The notes beneath the pieces are model-generated. The model made no database searches and was not told where the DNA came from. It worked only from the letters and a program-made list of their open reading frames with translations. Shown here one piece after another: positions 14,985 to 23,105 of a DNA stretch of 23,987 nucleotides (positions are counted from its first letter, which is position 1; every line of letters begins with the position of its first letter). The translations under genes and the position numbers were made by a program. Source of the DNA: Syntrophomonas sp. UBA5314 (GTDB lineage: Bacteria > Bacillota > Syntrophomonadia > Syntrophomonadales > Syntrophomonadaceae); the NCBI GenBank assembly GCA_002410325.1, contig DHRK01000029.1, positions 1-23,987 on the forward strand, in the 5' to 3' direction.

Positions 14985-15027
14985 AGGCCGCCCTCCTTTC
15001 TTGGGCTTTAAAAAGAACCTGTAACGC

Positions 15028-15987
15028 TTACTCCCGGGTCTGCTCAATTGCTTTCCTCTGCATGGCAACAATGCCGTTTTGGCCGCATTCAAAAGCCGCC
15101 CTCAGGCCGTAGTATACCGCTTCCCGATTGGAACTGCCGTGGCATACTATACTGATGCCGTTTACCCCCAGCAGCGGCGCCCCGCCTATCTTGGTGTAGT
15201 CCAGCTTATCGAAAACGGCGGGCAGACGGCTAAATTCCTTAACTACTGCCCGGGCTATGAACATAGCCGCGCCTTCCAGGGTCTTAATCACGACATTGCC
15301 CACAAAACCGTCACAGACCACTACATCGGCTTTGCCCAGCAATAGATCGCGCCCTTCAATATTGCCGACAAAATTCAGGCTGTTTTGCTTTTTTAATAAT
15401 TCGTAGGTTTCAACACTGACGCTGTTTCCCTTTCCCTCTTCCTCGCCATTGCTGAGTAAAGCTACGCTCGGTTCGGGATTCCCGGTGACGATCGTGGCAT
15501 AGGTTTTACCCAGGACGGCAAACTGCAGCAGTTGTCTGGGTCGACAATCCACGTTGGCCCCCACATCAACCAGCAGAGTGCCCTTCTCCTGCACCCCGGG
15601 TAGTTGAGTAACAATGGGAGACCGCTCCACGCCTTCCATTCGGCCCAGAATAAAAATCGCCGCCGCCATCTGCGCTCCCGTGCTTCCACAGGATAATACC
15701 GCATCGGCCAGGCCTTGTTTTACCAATCCGGTAGCTATTACTATGGAAGCGTCTTTCTTTTTCCGCAGAGCGTGGGCGGGAGACTCGTCCATAGTGATAA
15801 CTTCGCTGGCCGGGACACAGCGAACCAGGTCTGAATTGACGCCCGCCAGCTGCATTTCCCTTTCTACGACATCGGCGCCGCCTACCAGAAAAACCTGGTT
15901 TCCGGTCTCCTCGGCCCATTTCCAGGCCCCGGCGATGACTTCCCCCGGCCCCCGGTCACTGCCCATAACATCTACTGCTATCTTCAT
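15028..15987 (-). CDS. plsX: Phosphate acyltransferase PlsX
   Basis: PlsX makes acyl-phosphate from acyl-ACP for the PlsY step of phospholipid synthesis; it is a peripheral membrane protein. The 319-residue product starts MKIAVDVMGSDRGP, contains the family blocks SPAHALRKKKDAS, SCGSTGAQMAA, LVDVGANVDCRP, LLSNGEEEGKGN and CDGFVGNV, and has the normal length. AAGGAGG lies 6 bases before the ATG. A hairpin plus T-run (16001-16050) sits between rpmF and this gene, so its expression may depend on readthrough of that structure. No fapR gene or obvious FapR box is seen. Confidence 0.96.
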   Translation of the reverse strand: MKIAVDVMGSDRGPGEVIAGAWKWAEETGNQVFLVGGADVVEREMQLAGVNSDLVRCVPASEVITMDESPAHALRKKKDASIVIATGLVKQGLADAVLSCGSTGAQMAAAIFILGRMEGVERSPIVTQLPGVQEKGTLLVDVGANVDCRPRQLLQFAVLGKTYATIVTGNPEPSVALLSNGEEEGKGNSVSVETYELLKKQNSLNFVGNIEGRDLLLGKADVVVCDGFVGNVVIKTLEGAAMFIARAVVKEFSRLPAVFDKLDYTKIGGAPLLGVNGISIVCHGSSNREAVYYGLRAAFECGQNGIVAMQRKAIEQTRE

Positions 15988-16000
15988 CGGCTTCCTCCTT

Positions 16001-16050
16001 AAAAAAACAAAAAGTAAGCTATAAGCCTTAAAAGACTACATACCTTACTT
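16001..16050 (-). terminator. Terminator or attenuator between rpmF and plsX
   Basis: On the - strand, AAGTAAG pairs with CTTACTT, extended inside by TAT/ATA and AGTCTT/AAGGCT with one wobble, giving a long imperfect hairpin. It is followed at once by TTTGTTTTTTT. The T-tract ends next to the plsX ribosome site, leaving no room for a separate plsX promoter, so partial termination is the simplest reading. Confidence 0.7.
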
Positions 16051-16076
16051 CTTGAATGGAATCAAATCCAACCGGG

Positions 16077-16247
16077 CTACATAACATTTTTGCCTTTATA
16101 AAAGCCGCAGCCCAAACATGCCCGATGCGGCATTTTAAGTTCATGGCATTGGGGACATTCTACCAGACCCGGCTTATCGATCTTTCTCCATTCCGCCCGG
16201 CGCTTGTTTTTACGGGAATGACCTTGACGTCTTTTGGGAACACCCAT
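16077..16247 (-). CDS. rpmF: 50S ribosomal protein L32
   Basis: A 56-residue basic protein starting MGVPKRRQGHSRKNKRRAEW, the typical L32 N-terminus. It has a four-cysteine zinc ribbon, CPQC (C31, C34) and CLGC (C44, C47), so it is the zinc-containing form. A perfect AAGGAGGT ribosome site precedes the ATG. It is 15 bases downstream of the yceD stop, the classical yceD-rpmF pair, and is followed by a hairpin with a T-tract. It is the smallest protein in this operon. Confidence 0.97.
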   Translation of the reverse strand: MGVPKRRQGHSRKNKRRAEWRKIDKPGLVECPQCHELKMPHRACLGCGFYKGKNVM

Positions 16248-16262
16248 CTCGGGACCTCCTTC

Positions 16263-16763
16263 TTATTTTAAGTTCTTAAGTTTCTCCCACCGGGGATCGA
16301 TATCGTCGCTTCCACAGGAACAGGACTTTTCGTTCCGGTTGCCGCCGCAGACCGGGCAGAGACCCTGACAGTCTTCCCGGCATACCGGAGTAAAAGGCAG
16401 CTCCGTTACCAGATATTCCCCGATTATAGGCTCTACATCCACCAACCCGGAACCGTAGACCAGAAAATCTTCATCCATTTGGTTCAGGGTTTCTTTGAAT
16501 TCTTCACCAATTGTAAAGAGCACCTGGGTGGATATAGGCCAGATAAGTGTTTCCAGGCAACGTGAACAGGTAAGCGCAACCCGGGTCTCCACAACACCCC
16601 TGGCACTGAAATAATCTCCGTGGTTGTGCACCTGTAGGGATACCTTCACCGGGTCCAGAAAACCGCCCTGCTCGCCAAGCAATTCTTTATTGCCTTGATA
16701 CTCAAGCTCGAAATTTTCGCTTTTGCCCGGGTGAAGTTTTAACGTTCTCAGGTCAATCTTCAT
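16263..16763 (-). CDS. YceD/DUF177 family protein (YlbN)
   Basis: A 166-residue acidic protein of the DUF177 family, which in most bacteria precedes rpmF and has been linked to 23S rRNA or ribosome assembly; its mechanism is not established. The sequence shows the CSRCLE motif in the middle and a second cysteine group near the end (CREDCQGLCPVCGGN and CSCG), which probably bind metal. The ATG at 16763 (MKIDLRTLKL) is chosen; the longer frame would begin near the -10 box of the operon promoter. GGGGTG upstream is a modest ribosome site. The gene is the first of the yceD-rpmF unit. Confidence 0.92.
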   Translation of the reverse strand: MKIDLRTLKLHPGKSENFELEYQGNKELLGEQGGFLDPVKVSLQVHNHGDYFSARGVVETRVALTCSRCLETLIWPISTQVLFTIGEEFKETLNQMDEDFLVYGSGLVDVEPIIGEYLVTELPFTPVCREDCQGLCPVCGGNRNEKSCSCGSDDIDPRWEKLKNLK

Positions 16764-16791
16764 TGTCTGCACCCCGAAAAACACCAGATTA

Positions 16792-16821
16792 ATTATAGTC
16801 TGCCCCAATTCCTGTTGTCAA
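16792..16821 (-). promoter_or_regulatory. Consensus SigA promoter of yceD-rpmF
   Basis: On the - strand TTGACA (16821-16816) and TATAAT (16797-16792), both perfect consensus hexamers, are 18 bp apart and about 30 bp upstream of the yceD start. This is the best promoter in the window, as expected for a ribosomal protein operon. Confidence 0.88.
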
Positions 16822-16856
16822 CCAAGGAAAGAGCCTTTTTATTCTTAAACTAGAAA

Positions 16857-16882
16857 GGGGCGGGTAGCTTTGACCCGCCCCC
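16857..16882 (-). terminator. Hairpin terminator downstream of ackA
   Basis: GGGGCGGGT (16857-16865) pairs perfectly with ACCCGCCCC (16873-16881) around a 7-base loop, 13 bases past the ackA stop. On the - strand it is followed by TTTCTAGTTT, a modest T-tract. It separates ackA from the yceD promoter. Confidence 0.72.
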
Positions 16883-16894
16883 ATTTTAAAAATC

Positions 16895-18088
16895 CTACTT
16901 TGACAGGTTGTAAGTATCCCGGGCAATAACCAGTTCTTCATTGGTCGGGATGACAAAAATACGGACCTTGGAATCTTCGGTTGAAACATCAACCTGTTTG
17001 CCTCTCACGTTGTTCTTGGCAACATCCATCTTGATTCCCAGCGCTTCAAGGTCTTTACAGATGTTTTCACGCATACCGATGCCGTTTTCGCCTACGCCGG
17101 CGGTGAAGACGATGCAGTCGCAGCCGTTCAGCTTGGCATAGTAGTTGCCGATGTAACCCTTGATCTTGTTGTAGTATACATCGAGGGCCATCTGAGCTCT
17201 CTGGTTGCCGGAGGCGGCGGCTTCATCGATGTCGCGCAGGTCGTTGGAGACGCCGGAGAGTCCCAGCATACCGGACTTCTTATTGAAATAGCTGTTGGCT
17301 TCGGAAGAATTCATGTTCAGTTTGTCCATTAAGAAGAAAACGATAGCGGGGTCGATGTCGCCGGAGCGGGTGCCCATGACCAGACCTTCCAGAGGAGTGA
17401 ATCCCATGGTGGTGTCAACCACCTTGCCGTCCTTGATGGCGGCCATACTGGCGCCATTACCCAGGTGCAGGGTGATAATTTTGCAGTCTTCATATTTCTT
17501 GCCCAGCATTTCCGCAGCCTGGTGGGCCACATAGAAATGAGAAGTTCCGTGGAATCCGTAGCGGCGCACATGAAACTTTTCATAGACTTCATAGGGCAGG
17601 GCGTACATGTAGTTGGAGGGTCCCATGGTCTGATGGAAAGCGGTGTCAAATACGGCTACGTGTTTTACATTGGGCATAAGTTCCTGGCAGGCTTCGATAC
17701 CCATCAGGTTGGGGGGGTTGTGCAGGGGAGCGATGTCGAAGCAGTCGCGGATAACTTTTTTAACCTCATCGGTAATAACTACGGAAGAAGCAAAGTTTTC
17801 ACCGCCGTGCACAACACGATGGCCGACGGCACCGATTTCGTCCATGCTCTTGATGCAGCCGTATTCAGAATTTACAAGAACTTCCAATACCAGTTTCATT
17901 CCGGCCGTGTGATCGGGCAGATCTTTCTTAATGACAACCTTGTCCTTGCCCTGGGGTTTATGATCCAGGGTGCTTCCCGGGATTCCTACGCGGTCAACCA
18001 AACCTACGGCCATAACTGACTCATCAGTCATGTCCATGACCTGATATTTGATTGATGAACTACCACAGTTAACGACGAGAACCTTCAT
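16895..18088 (-). CDS. ackA: Acetate kinase
   Basis: AckA transfers phosphate from acetyl phosphate to ADP, giving acetate and ATP: the energy-yielding end of acetate fermentation, or the first step of acetate activation in reverse. The 397-residue protein starts MKVLVVNCGSSSIKYQ and has the family blocks GHRVVHGG, FDTAFHQTM, RRYGFHGTSH, HLGNGAS, MGTRSGDIDP and FTAGVGENG. ATG 18088 is preferred over ATG 18097 because CCTCC on the + strand (18099-18103) then lies 10 bases upstream rather than 1. It is downstream of pta by about 75 bases and ends in a terminator. Confidence 0.97.
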   Translation of the reverse strand: MKVLVVNCGSSSIKYQVMDMTDESVMAVGLVDRVGIPGSTLDHKPQGKDKVVIKKDLPDHTAGMKLVLEVLVNSEYGCIKSMDEIGAVGHRVVHGGENFASSVVITDEVKKVIRDCFDIAPLHNPPNLMGIEACQELMPNVKHVAVFDTAFHQTMGPSNYMYALPYEVYEKFHVRRYGFHGTSHFYVAHQAAEMLGKKYEDCKIITLHLGNGASMAAIKDGKVVDTTMGFTPLEGLVMGTRSGDIDPAIVFFLMDKLNMNSSEANSYFNKKSGMLGLSGVSNDLRDIDEAAASGNQRAQMALDVYYNKIKGYIGNYYAKLNGCDCIVFTAGVGENGIGMRENICKDLEALGIKMDVAKNNVRGKQVDVSTEDSKVRIFVIPTNEELVIARDTYNLSK

Positions 18089-18163
18089 CCAATACATACC
18101 TCCTCAAAGAAAAAAATAACTATCTCAAGATACAAGAATCTCGAATCCTTCCTGTACCTTCAG

Positions 18164-19156
18164 CTACGCTCGAACCACTACATTGGCCGTTACATTGACG
18201 ATATCTTCCACGCTGCAGCCTCTGGACAGGTCGTTAACCGGTTTAGCTAAACCTTGCAGGATAGGTCCAATGGCTTCGGCTTTAGCCAGTCTCTGTACGA
18301 GCTTGTACCCTATGTTTCCGGCATTAATGTCCGGGAATATCAAAACATTGCAGGAGCCAGCGACTAAGCTGCCCGGAGCCTTGGAAGCACCGACACTTGG
18401 TACAATAGCCGCATCGAATTGCATTTCACCATCAACCTTGAGATGAGGATATTTTTCCTTGGCGATCTTGGTGGCCTCAACCATCTTGTCAACTGAGGGA
18501 TCGCTGGCGCTTCCCTTGGTGGAGAACGAAAGCATACCCACTTTGGGATCCTTCATGCCGCACAACACCTGGGCTGTTTCGTGGGAAGCAGCAGCAAAGG
18601 CTGCCAATTCTTCGGGCTTCGGATAAATTGATACAGCACAGTCGGCAAATACGAAAGTGCCTGCATCGCCAAATTCACAGTTGGGAACTATCATAACGAA
18701 GGAACCGGATACGGCGGGAATGCCAGGAGCAGTTTTTATAATCTGGAGGGCTGGACGCAGTACATTGCCGGTAGTGTTTTCAGCGCCGGCCACTTCGCCA
18801 TCAGCCTTTTCCATTTTAACCATCATGGAAGCGAAGAACAGGGGATCCAGCATGCTTGCCTTGGCTTTGTCCAGATCTACACCTTTGCTCTTGCGCATTT
18901 CATAGAACGCCTGAACAAAATCGTCAAAATAAGGAGCTTTGCCGGGATCTACAATTTCGGCTCCTGTCAGATCAGCTCCCACCTTGCCGGCCAGATCCTT
19001 GATAGCAGCTTCATTGCCAAGCAAAATGGGATAGGCGATTTTATTATCGACAATACCCTTGATTGCTTTCAAGGTTCTTTCCTCAGTTCCCTCGGGCAGA
19101 ACGATTCTCTTGGGATTCTGTGCCGCCTTGGCTCTAATTTCCTCTAGTAGTGTCAT
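18164..19156 (-). CDS. pta: Phosphate acetyltransferase
   Basis: Pta interconverts acetyl-CoA and acetyl phosphate. The 330-residue protein is the short single-domain form (no DRTGG or CobQ-like N-terminus). It shows the conserved blocks GAENTTGNVLRPALQI, GSFVMI, FADCAVSIYP, MLSFSTKGSA, GEMQFDAAIVP and NVLIFPDINAGNIGYKLVQRL. The ATG at 19156 (MTLLEEIRAKA) has GGAGG seven bases upstream; a longer frame begins at 19183 without a better site. It forms a two-gene unit with ackA. Its upstream region is shared with the divergent ylbM gene and has face-to-face promoter-like sequences. Confidence 0.96.
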   Translation of the reverse strand: MTLLEEIRAKAAQNPKRIVLPEGTEERTLKAIKGIVDNKIAYPILLGNEAAIKDLAGKVGADLTGAEIVDPGKAPYFDDFVQAFYEMRKSKGVDLDKAKASMLDPLFFASMMVKMEKADGEVAGAENTTGNVLRPALQIIKTAPGIPAVSGSFVMIVPNCEFGDAGTFVFADCAVSIYPKPEELAAFAAASHETAQVLCGMKDPKVGMLSFSTKGSASDPSVDKMVEATKIAKEKYPHLKVDGEMQFDAAIVPSVGASKAPGSLVAGSCNVLIFPDINAGNIGYKLVQRLAKAEAIGPILQGLAKPVNDLSRGCSVEDIVNVTANVVVRA

Positions 19157-19200
19157 CTTTTTTCCTCCCTTGTTTTTAAGCATAATTAAATTGCAGAACG

Positions 19201-19228
19201 CTCATATTCTTTGTTAATTTTAGCACAA
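19201..19228 (-). promoter_or_regulatory. Possible pta-ackA promoter
   Basis: On the - strand TTGTGC (19228-19223) and TATGAG (19206-19201) are 16 bp apart, in the intergenic region before pta. The match is modest. The elements overlap the opposing ylbM promoter, so the two promoters could interfere. Confidence 0.35.
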
Positions 19229-19239
19229 AGGACTATACT
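19211..19239 (+). promoter_or_regulatory. SigA promoter of ylbM/tmcAL
   Basis: TTGTTA at 19211-19216 and TATACT at 19234-19239 with an ideal 17-bp spacer, about 45 bp before the gene's ribosome site AAGGAG (19276-19281). Confidence 0.68.
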
Positions 19240-19289
19240 AGTGGTAAAATTTATCTTGCCTGATCACCCCGCTCAAAGGAGATTTGCCT

Positions 19290-20540
19290 GTGGCTGTCCT
19301 GGGAATAGTAGCTGAATTTAACCCATTTCATAACGGGCACCAGTACCTGCTAAAACAAGCAATAGATCAGATCCAACCCTCGGCTGTAATATGTGTAATG
19401 AGCGGCCCTTTTACACAAAGAGGCGAGCCTGCCATATGCAGCAAATGGGCCCGGGCCGAAATGGCTTTACAAGCCGGAGTCGACCTGGTTATCGAGTTGC
19501 CCTTTTGCTTTGCAGCCCGCAGTGCCTATTATTTTGCCCGGGGCGCCCTTTTAGTCCTGCACCAAACCGGAGTTGTCTCGCATATTGCCTTCGGCAGTGA
19601 AAGCGGTCGACTTGAACCCCTGACTTCCGTTGCCCGCTTATTAGCCTCGGAGCCGGAAGCTTACCGGTCCTTGCTCAAACATTATTTGGCCCAGGGCTTG
19701 AGCTTTCCAGTAGCCCGCTCCCATGCATTGCAGAACTCGCTGCCGGATCCGGATCTGCAAATAGGTGAATTGCTGCGGGGATCCAACAATATTCTGGGTA
19801 TAGAATACCTGCATGTCATCTACGGAGAGAAACTGCCTCTGGTTCCCATAACCATTAGCCGCCAGGGTTCTACTTATCACAGCACCGAACTGGGTTCTTA
19901 TGCCAGCGCCAGCGCGATTCGCCAGGCTGCCGGAAAAGCGGCGCCTTCCCTATTAATATCCCCAGCTATGCCGCTCTCCAGTTGGGATATTCTGCAAAGG
20001 GAAATTGACCGGGGATGCGCGCCGGTATTGCCCAATGCTTTGGAGCAAAGCATTCTGTTCAGGCTGCGCAGCGTCTCAAAAGCTGATTTAGCAAAGATCT
20101 ACGAAGTCACCGAAGGCCTGGAAAACCGCATCAAAGATGCGGCCCGAACCTGTGCCACGCTTGATTCTATCCGGCACCGGATCAAATCCAAACGCTACAG
20201 TCTGACCCGCATAGACCGGGTACTTCTATATGCTTTACTTTCCCTGTCCAAAGAGCAAATTGACTCATTTGACCGGACTGGACCGCAGTATTTGCATATC
20301 TTAGGTTTTTCGTCAAAAGGCCAAAAAATCCTTCAGAGCATTAAAAATAAATCATCTCTGGATGTGCTGGTACGGGGCAAGGATGTTGCCCGGGTTTTGA
20401 ATAATTCCGACCACCCCGGCGCTCCGATGCTGACCCTGGATGTGTTGGCCACCGACATCTATACCCTGCTTTTCCCCCACCCGCCGCAAAGGACAGCCGG
20501 CCGTGATTTCAACACGCCGCCCGCCCGGGTTTATACTTGA
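19290..20540 (+). CDS. tmcAL: tRNA(Met) cytidine acetate ligase TmcAL (YlbM)
   Basis: TmcAL makes N4-acetylcytidine at the wobble position of elongator tRNA-Met, using acetate and ATP through an acetyladenylate. The 416-residue protein begins MAVLGIVAEFNPFHNGHQ, with the nucleotidyltransferase-like FNPFHNGH motif at about 9-16. MSGPFTQRGEPA, the NNILGIEYL block, the HSTELGSYASASAIR block and an RIDRVLLYALL segment near 310 follow. GTG 19290 is preferred because AAGGAG then stands 8 bases upstream; TTG 19284 would be only 2 bases away. It is a single-gene + strand unit, convergent with ylbK (11-base gap). It lies next to pta-ackA, whose product acetate is its substrate. Confidence 0.92.
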   Translation: MAVLGIVAEFNPFHNGHQYLLKQAIDQIQPSAVICVMSGPFTQRGEPAICSKWARAEMALQAGVDLVIELPFCFAARSAYYFARGALLVLHQTGVVSHIAFGSESGRLEPLTSVARLLASEPEAYRSLLKHYLAQGLSFPVARSHALQNSLPDPDLQIGELLRGSNNILGIEYLHVIYGEKLPLVPITISRQGSTYHSTELGSYASASAIRQAAGKAAPSLLISPAMPLSSWDILQREIDRGCAPVLPNALEQSILFRLRSVSKADLAKIYEVTEGLENRIKDAARTCATLDSIRHRIKSKRYSLTRIDRVLLYALLSLSKEQIDSFDRTGPQYLHILGFSSKGQKILQSIKNKSSLDVLVRGKDVARVLNNSDHPGAPMLTLDVLATDIYTLLFPHPPQRTAGRDFNTPPARVYT

Positions 20541-20551
20541 GCGTGTATGCA

Positions 20552-21346
20552 TTAAGGGGCTGCTGAAAAACCGGCCAGCTTTTGTTTTATAGCCTCTAAA
20601 TGGGCTTCAGCCGCCTGCCTGCCCAGGGCTACTAATTCACTTGATTTATTGAAGTCTCTGGAAGCGTAATGCCCCACTTCCGGTTTAATCAGTATGTCGG
20701 CCTGCTGGGATATCAGGTCAAACTGAGGCTTCTGCATGATATCCAGGGAGGTCATAATAACGTCCATAGCGGTGTTGATGACGATTTCCCGGGCATGGGT
20801 ATAGTTGACCTCAACTGCAATAACGATATCCGCTCCTTCTTCCCGGGCCACATCGATCGGCAAGCGGTTGGCCACCGCTCCATCAACTAAAACCATTTTG
20901 TCAAGGTGGACCGGCTGGAACACGCCGGGAATAGATATGCTGGCCCTTATGGCATCAGCTACCGGCCCTTCTCTAAATACAACCGCTTCGCCGGAAATAA
21001 GGTCGGTGGCAACCGTGATAAACGGGATTTCGAGATCGGCAAAGGTCTTGTTTTTAGTCATCAACTCTAAGAAATAGTGAATTTTTTTCCCTTCCATAAA
21101 ACCCATCCGGGGAAAACGAACGTCAAAAAGCAGACTGGTATCCATACATTCGATCAGGCGATCAAGCATATTAATTTTGGCGCCGGCGGCATAGATTCCG
21201 CCCACCATGGCGCCCATACTGCAGCCCACTATCACGTCAATGGGTATCTGGTTTTCCTCCAGCACCTGAATGACCCCTATATGAGCCAAACCCCGGGCGC
21301 TTCCCGAACCCAAAACCAGACCGATTTTTGGTCTATCACCCAGCAT
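20552..21346 (-). CDS. Patatin-like phospholipase (YlbK/RssA type)
   Basis: A 264-residue patatin-fold serine hydrolase with a Ser-Asp dyad. The oxyanion-hole motif GSGSARG (13-19), the nucleophile GCSMG (Ser43) and the DGA motif LVDGAVANRLP (Asp155) are all intact, so it should be an active acyl hydrolase. In B. subtilis the homologue ylbK lies between ylbJ and ylbM, the same neighbours as here, but in this window it is on the opposite strand from both. GGAGG precedes the ATG at 21346. The natural lipid substrate is unknown. No signal peptide is visible, so it is expected in the cytoplasm or at the inner membrane face. Confidence 0.9.
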   Translation of the reverse strand: MLGDRPKIGLVLGSGSARGLAHIGVIQVLEENQIPIDVIVGCSMGAMVGGIYAAGAKINMLDRLIECMDTSLLFDVRFPRMGFMEGKKIHYFLELMTKNKTFADLEIPFITVATDLISGEAVVFREGPVADAIRASISIPGVFQPVHLDKMVLVDGAVANRLPIDVAREEGADIVIAVEVNYTHAREIVINTAMDVIMTSLDIMQKPQFDLISQQADILIKPEVGHYASRDFNKSSELVALGRQAAEAHLEAIKQKLAGFSAAP

Positions 21347-21383
21347 TCGCTTCCCTCCTGCTTCACCTTTTTGATCTTATACA

Positions 21384-21402
21384 AAGCCTGGCTTCCAGGC
21401 TT
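21384..21402. repeat. Compact 8-bp inverted repeat between ylbK and ylbJ
   Basis: AAGCCTGG (21384-21391), CTT, CCAGGCTT (21395-21402) form a perfect hairpin or operator-like element in the divergent intergenic region. There is no T-tract in either direction, so it is not a terminator. Confidence 0.45.
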
Positions 21403-21470
21403 AGAGCTTCTAAATCAAAGCGGCGCAGACATATATATGTTTAAACTTGGACCTTAGGGTTGATGCGTAT

Positions 21471-22643
21471 ATGTCTATGTTAGGACGGGTGTTATTCCTG
21501 TTGCTTGTCTTAATATTAACCCTTTTTATGCTAATAAATCCACGAGAAACCATAGCCGCGGCAATGGACGGTATAAAACTATGGGCATCGGTGCTTCTGC
21601 CAGCTCTCTTGCCCTTCTTTATAAGCGCCGAACTCATTATTAGCAGCGGCCTGGCGGTATTTATCGGGGTCCTGCTGGAGCCTGTAATGCGTCCCCTGTT
21701 CAGACTGCCCGGTTGCTGCTCCCTGGTTGTGGCCATGGGCTTTACCAGCGGGTTTCCGGTAGGAGCCATCATGACCCGCCGTCTTTATGAGGAAAAGATG
21801 ATCGAGGCCGACCAGGCAGAAAGGCTGGTGTCCTTTACCAACAACTCCAGCCCCCTGTTTATCATTGGCGCGGTTGGGGTGGGAATGCTTTCTTCGCCAC
21901 TGTTCGGCTATATACTGGCCCTGTCCCATTACCTTTCCAACCTTCTACTCGGATTACTATGGCGCTTTAGAGCTTCTTCGGATACAGCCTTAAAGTCCCC
22001 GGAAGGTATATGGAAGCGGGCCTGGAACAGTTTGAAAAGCTATCCCAGCCCGGGGCCGGGCAAAATGCTGGGTGATGCCATAAAAAATAGCCTGAACAAT
22101 ATTCTGGCTATCGCTGGATTTGTAGTTTTTTTTTCCTTGTTAACCAGGATGCTCAGCGTCACAGGAATCATGGAGAACCTTGCCCAGGCCTTGAGCAGAC
22201 TCCTTCCTGCCTTAACCTACAATATGGCGTACGCACTCTTAACCGGTTTTTTTGAAATAACCCTGGGGACCAAATGCGCGGCAGCCGGAATTGAAGAAAA
22301 AATACTGCCGCAATTGCTTATTATCAGCATCATTCTGGCCTTCAGCGGGTGCAGTATCATCGCCCAGGTCATGAGCACCGTGGCCGGCCTTCCCATCCGC
22401 CTGTCTTTTTATCTCCTGGCGCGGCTCGTACAGATAGGATTATCGGTCTTATTTACCTGGCTGGCTTATCATTGCCTTGCTTCCGAGCCGGTTCTTTTCA
22501 CTTCTTCGATTCCCTTGGGCAAGCTGCTTTACTCTTTTGATGCCTGGTCACTGGCTTTATATTCCCTGGCCGGTGGGCTGACTGTACTCACCCTGACCGC
22601 GGTATTAAGCCTGCTTGTCAACCTTAAAAATCGCCTGTCTTAA
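21471..22643 (+). CDS. ylbJ: Sporulation integral membrane protein YlbJ
   Basis: YlbJ is a mother-cell (SigE-dependent in B. subtilis) membrane protein needed for spore cortex formation. The 390-residue protein is almost wholly hydrophobic, with about eight to ten membrane segments. It has the nucleoside-recognition/gate-type motifs, including GFTSGFPVGAIMTRRLYEE, SFTNNSSPLFIIGAVGVGM and the late FFEITLGTKCAA and AFSGCSIIAQVMS blocks. ATG 21471 is preferred, with AGGG 11 bases upstream; TTG 21447 and ATG 21477 are alternatives. No clear SigE promoter was found. The 3' end overlaps the convergent neighbour by 20 bases. Presence of the gene argues for a spore former or a recent descendant of one. 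Confidence 0.9.
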   Translation: MSMLGRVLFLLLVLILTLFMLINPRETIAAAMDGIKLWASVLLPALLPFFISAELIISSGLAVFIGVLLEPVMRPLFRLPGCCSLVVAMGFTSGFPVGAIMTRRLYEEKMIEADQAERLVSFTNNSSPLFIIGAVGVGMLSSPLFGYILALSHYLSNLLLGLLWRFRASSDTALKSPEGIWKRAWNSLKSYPSPGPGKMLGDAIKNSLNNILAIAGFVVFFSLLTRMLSVTGIMENLAQALSRLLPALTYNMAYALLTGFFEITLGTKCAAAGIEEKILPQLLIISIILAFSGCSIIAQVMSTVAGLPIRLSFYLLARLVQIGLSVLFTWLAYHCLASEPVLFTSSIPLGKLLYSFDAWSLALYSLAGGLTVLTLTAVLSLLVNLKNRLS

Positions 22644-23091
22644 GCGCCTGTTTTATATCATCCCGCCCCCGCGAAACTGCTTCCAGACCACGGCTCAACA
22701 CTATTTCCATGTGGGCCAGGACCCCCTCTGCATATTCGTTGGCGTCCCGCCTGATTTCAATCGCAACTTCTTCAGCCTTGGAAACGATCTCTTCAGCTAC
22801 TTTCATAGCCTGCTGGGTTATTTCGTTCTCATCAACCATACGGGCCACTTTATCTTTGGACATCTCGAAATATTGCTCCGCTTCGTCACAGGCTTCTCTG
22901 ACAATCCGTTCCTTTTCATTTAGGACCAATTTAGCTGTCTCCAGCTCTTCCGGTAATATGGCGCGTATACGGTCCAGGCGGTCGAGGAACTTGTGGGTTT
23001 CAACGATTACTTTGCCATTGGAAAATGGAACCTTTTTGCTCTCTTTAATGATCAATTCCATTTCATCAAGAACTCGATATATCTCCATCAT
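22624..23091 (-). CDS. Small coiled-coil protein of unknown function
   Basis: A 155-residue, highly charged, mostly helical protein with heptad-like repeats at about 60-135 and no membrane segment or catalytic motif. Similar small proteins, sometimes labelled ATPase or AtpF/DivIVA-like, occur near rsmD-coaD in Clostridia; their function is not known to me. The ATG at 23091 has AAGGAGG nine bases upstream, and the gene follows rsmD by 14 bases, so the two are co-transcribed. Its stop lies inside the end of convergent ylbJ (20-base overlap). It occupies the place where coaD is found in B. subtilis but shares nothing with CoaD. Confidence 0.8.
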   Translation of the reverse strand: MMEIYRVLDEMELIIKESKKVPFSNGKVIVETHKFLDRLDRIRAILPEELETAKLVLNEKERIVREACDEAEQYFEMSKDKVARMVDENEITQQAMKVAEEIVSKAEEVAIEIRRDANEYAEGVLAHMEIVLSRGLEAVSRGRDDIKQALKTGDF

Positions 23092-23105
23092 TGCCCTTTT
23101 CCTCC

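Noticed and set aside
14985..15092. N-terminal extension of rnc into plsX
   Set aside because: It overlaps the plsX coding end, is not RNase III-like, and ATG 14984 has a strong ribosome site.
21430..21441. SigE promoter for ylbJ around ACATATATATGT
   Set aside because: The -10-like stretch is just an alternating AT palindrome and no SigE-type -35 lies 13-15 bp upstream.
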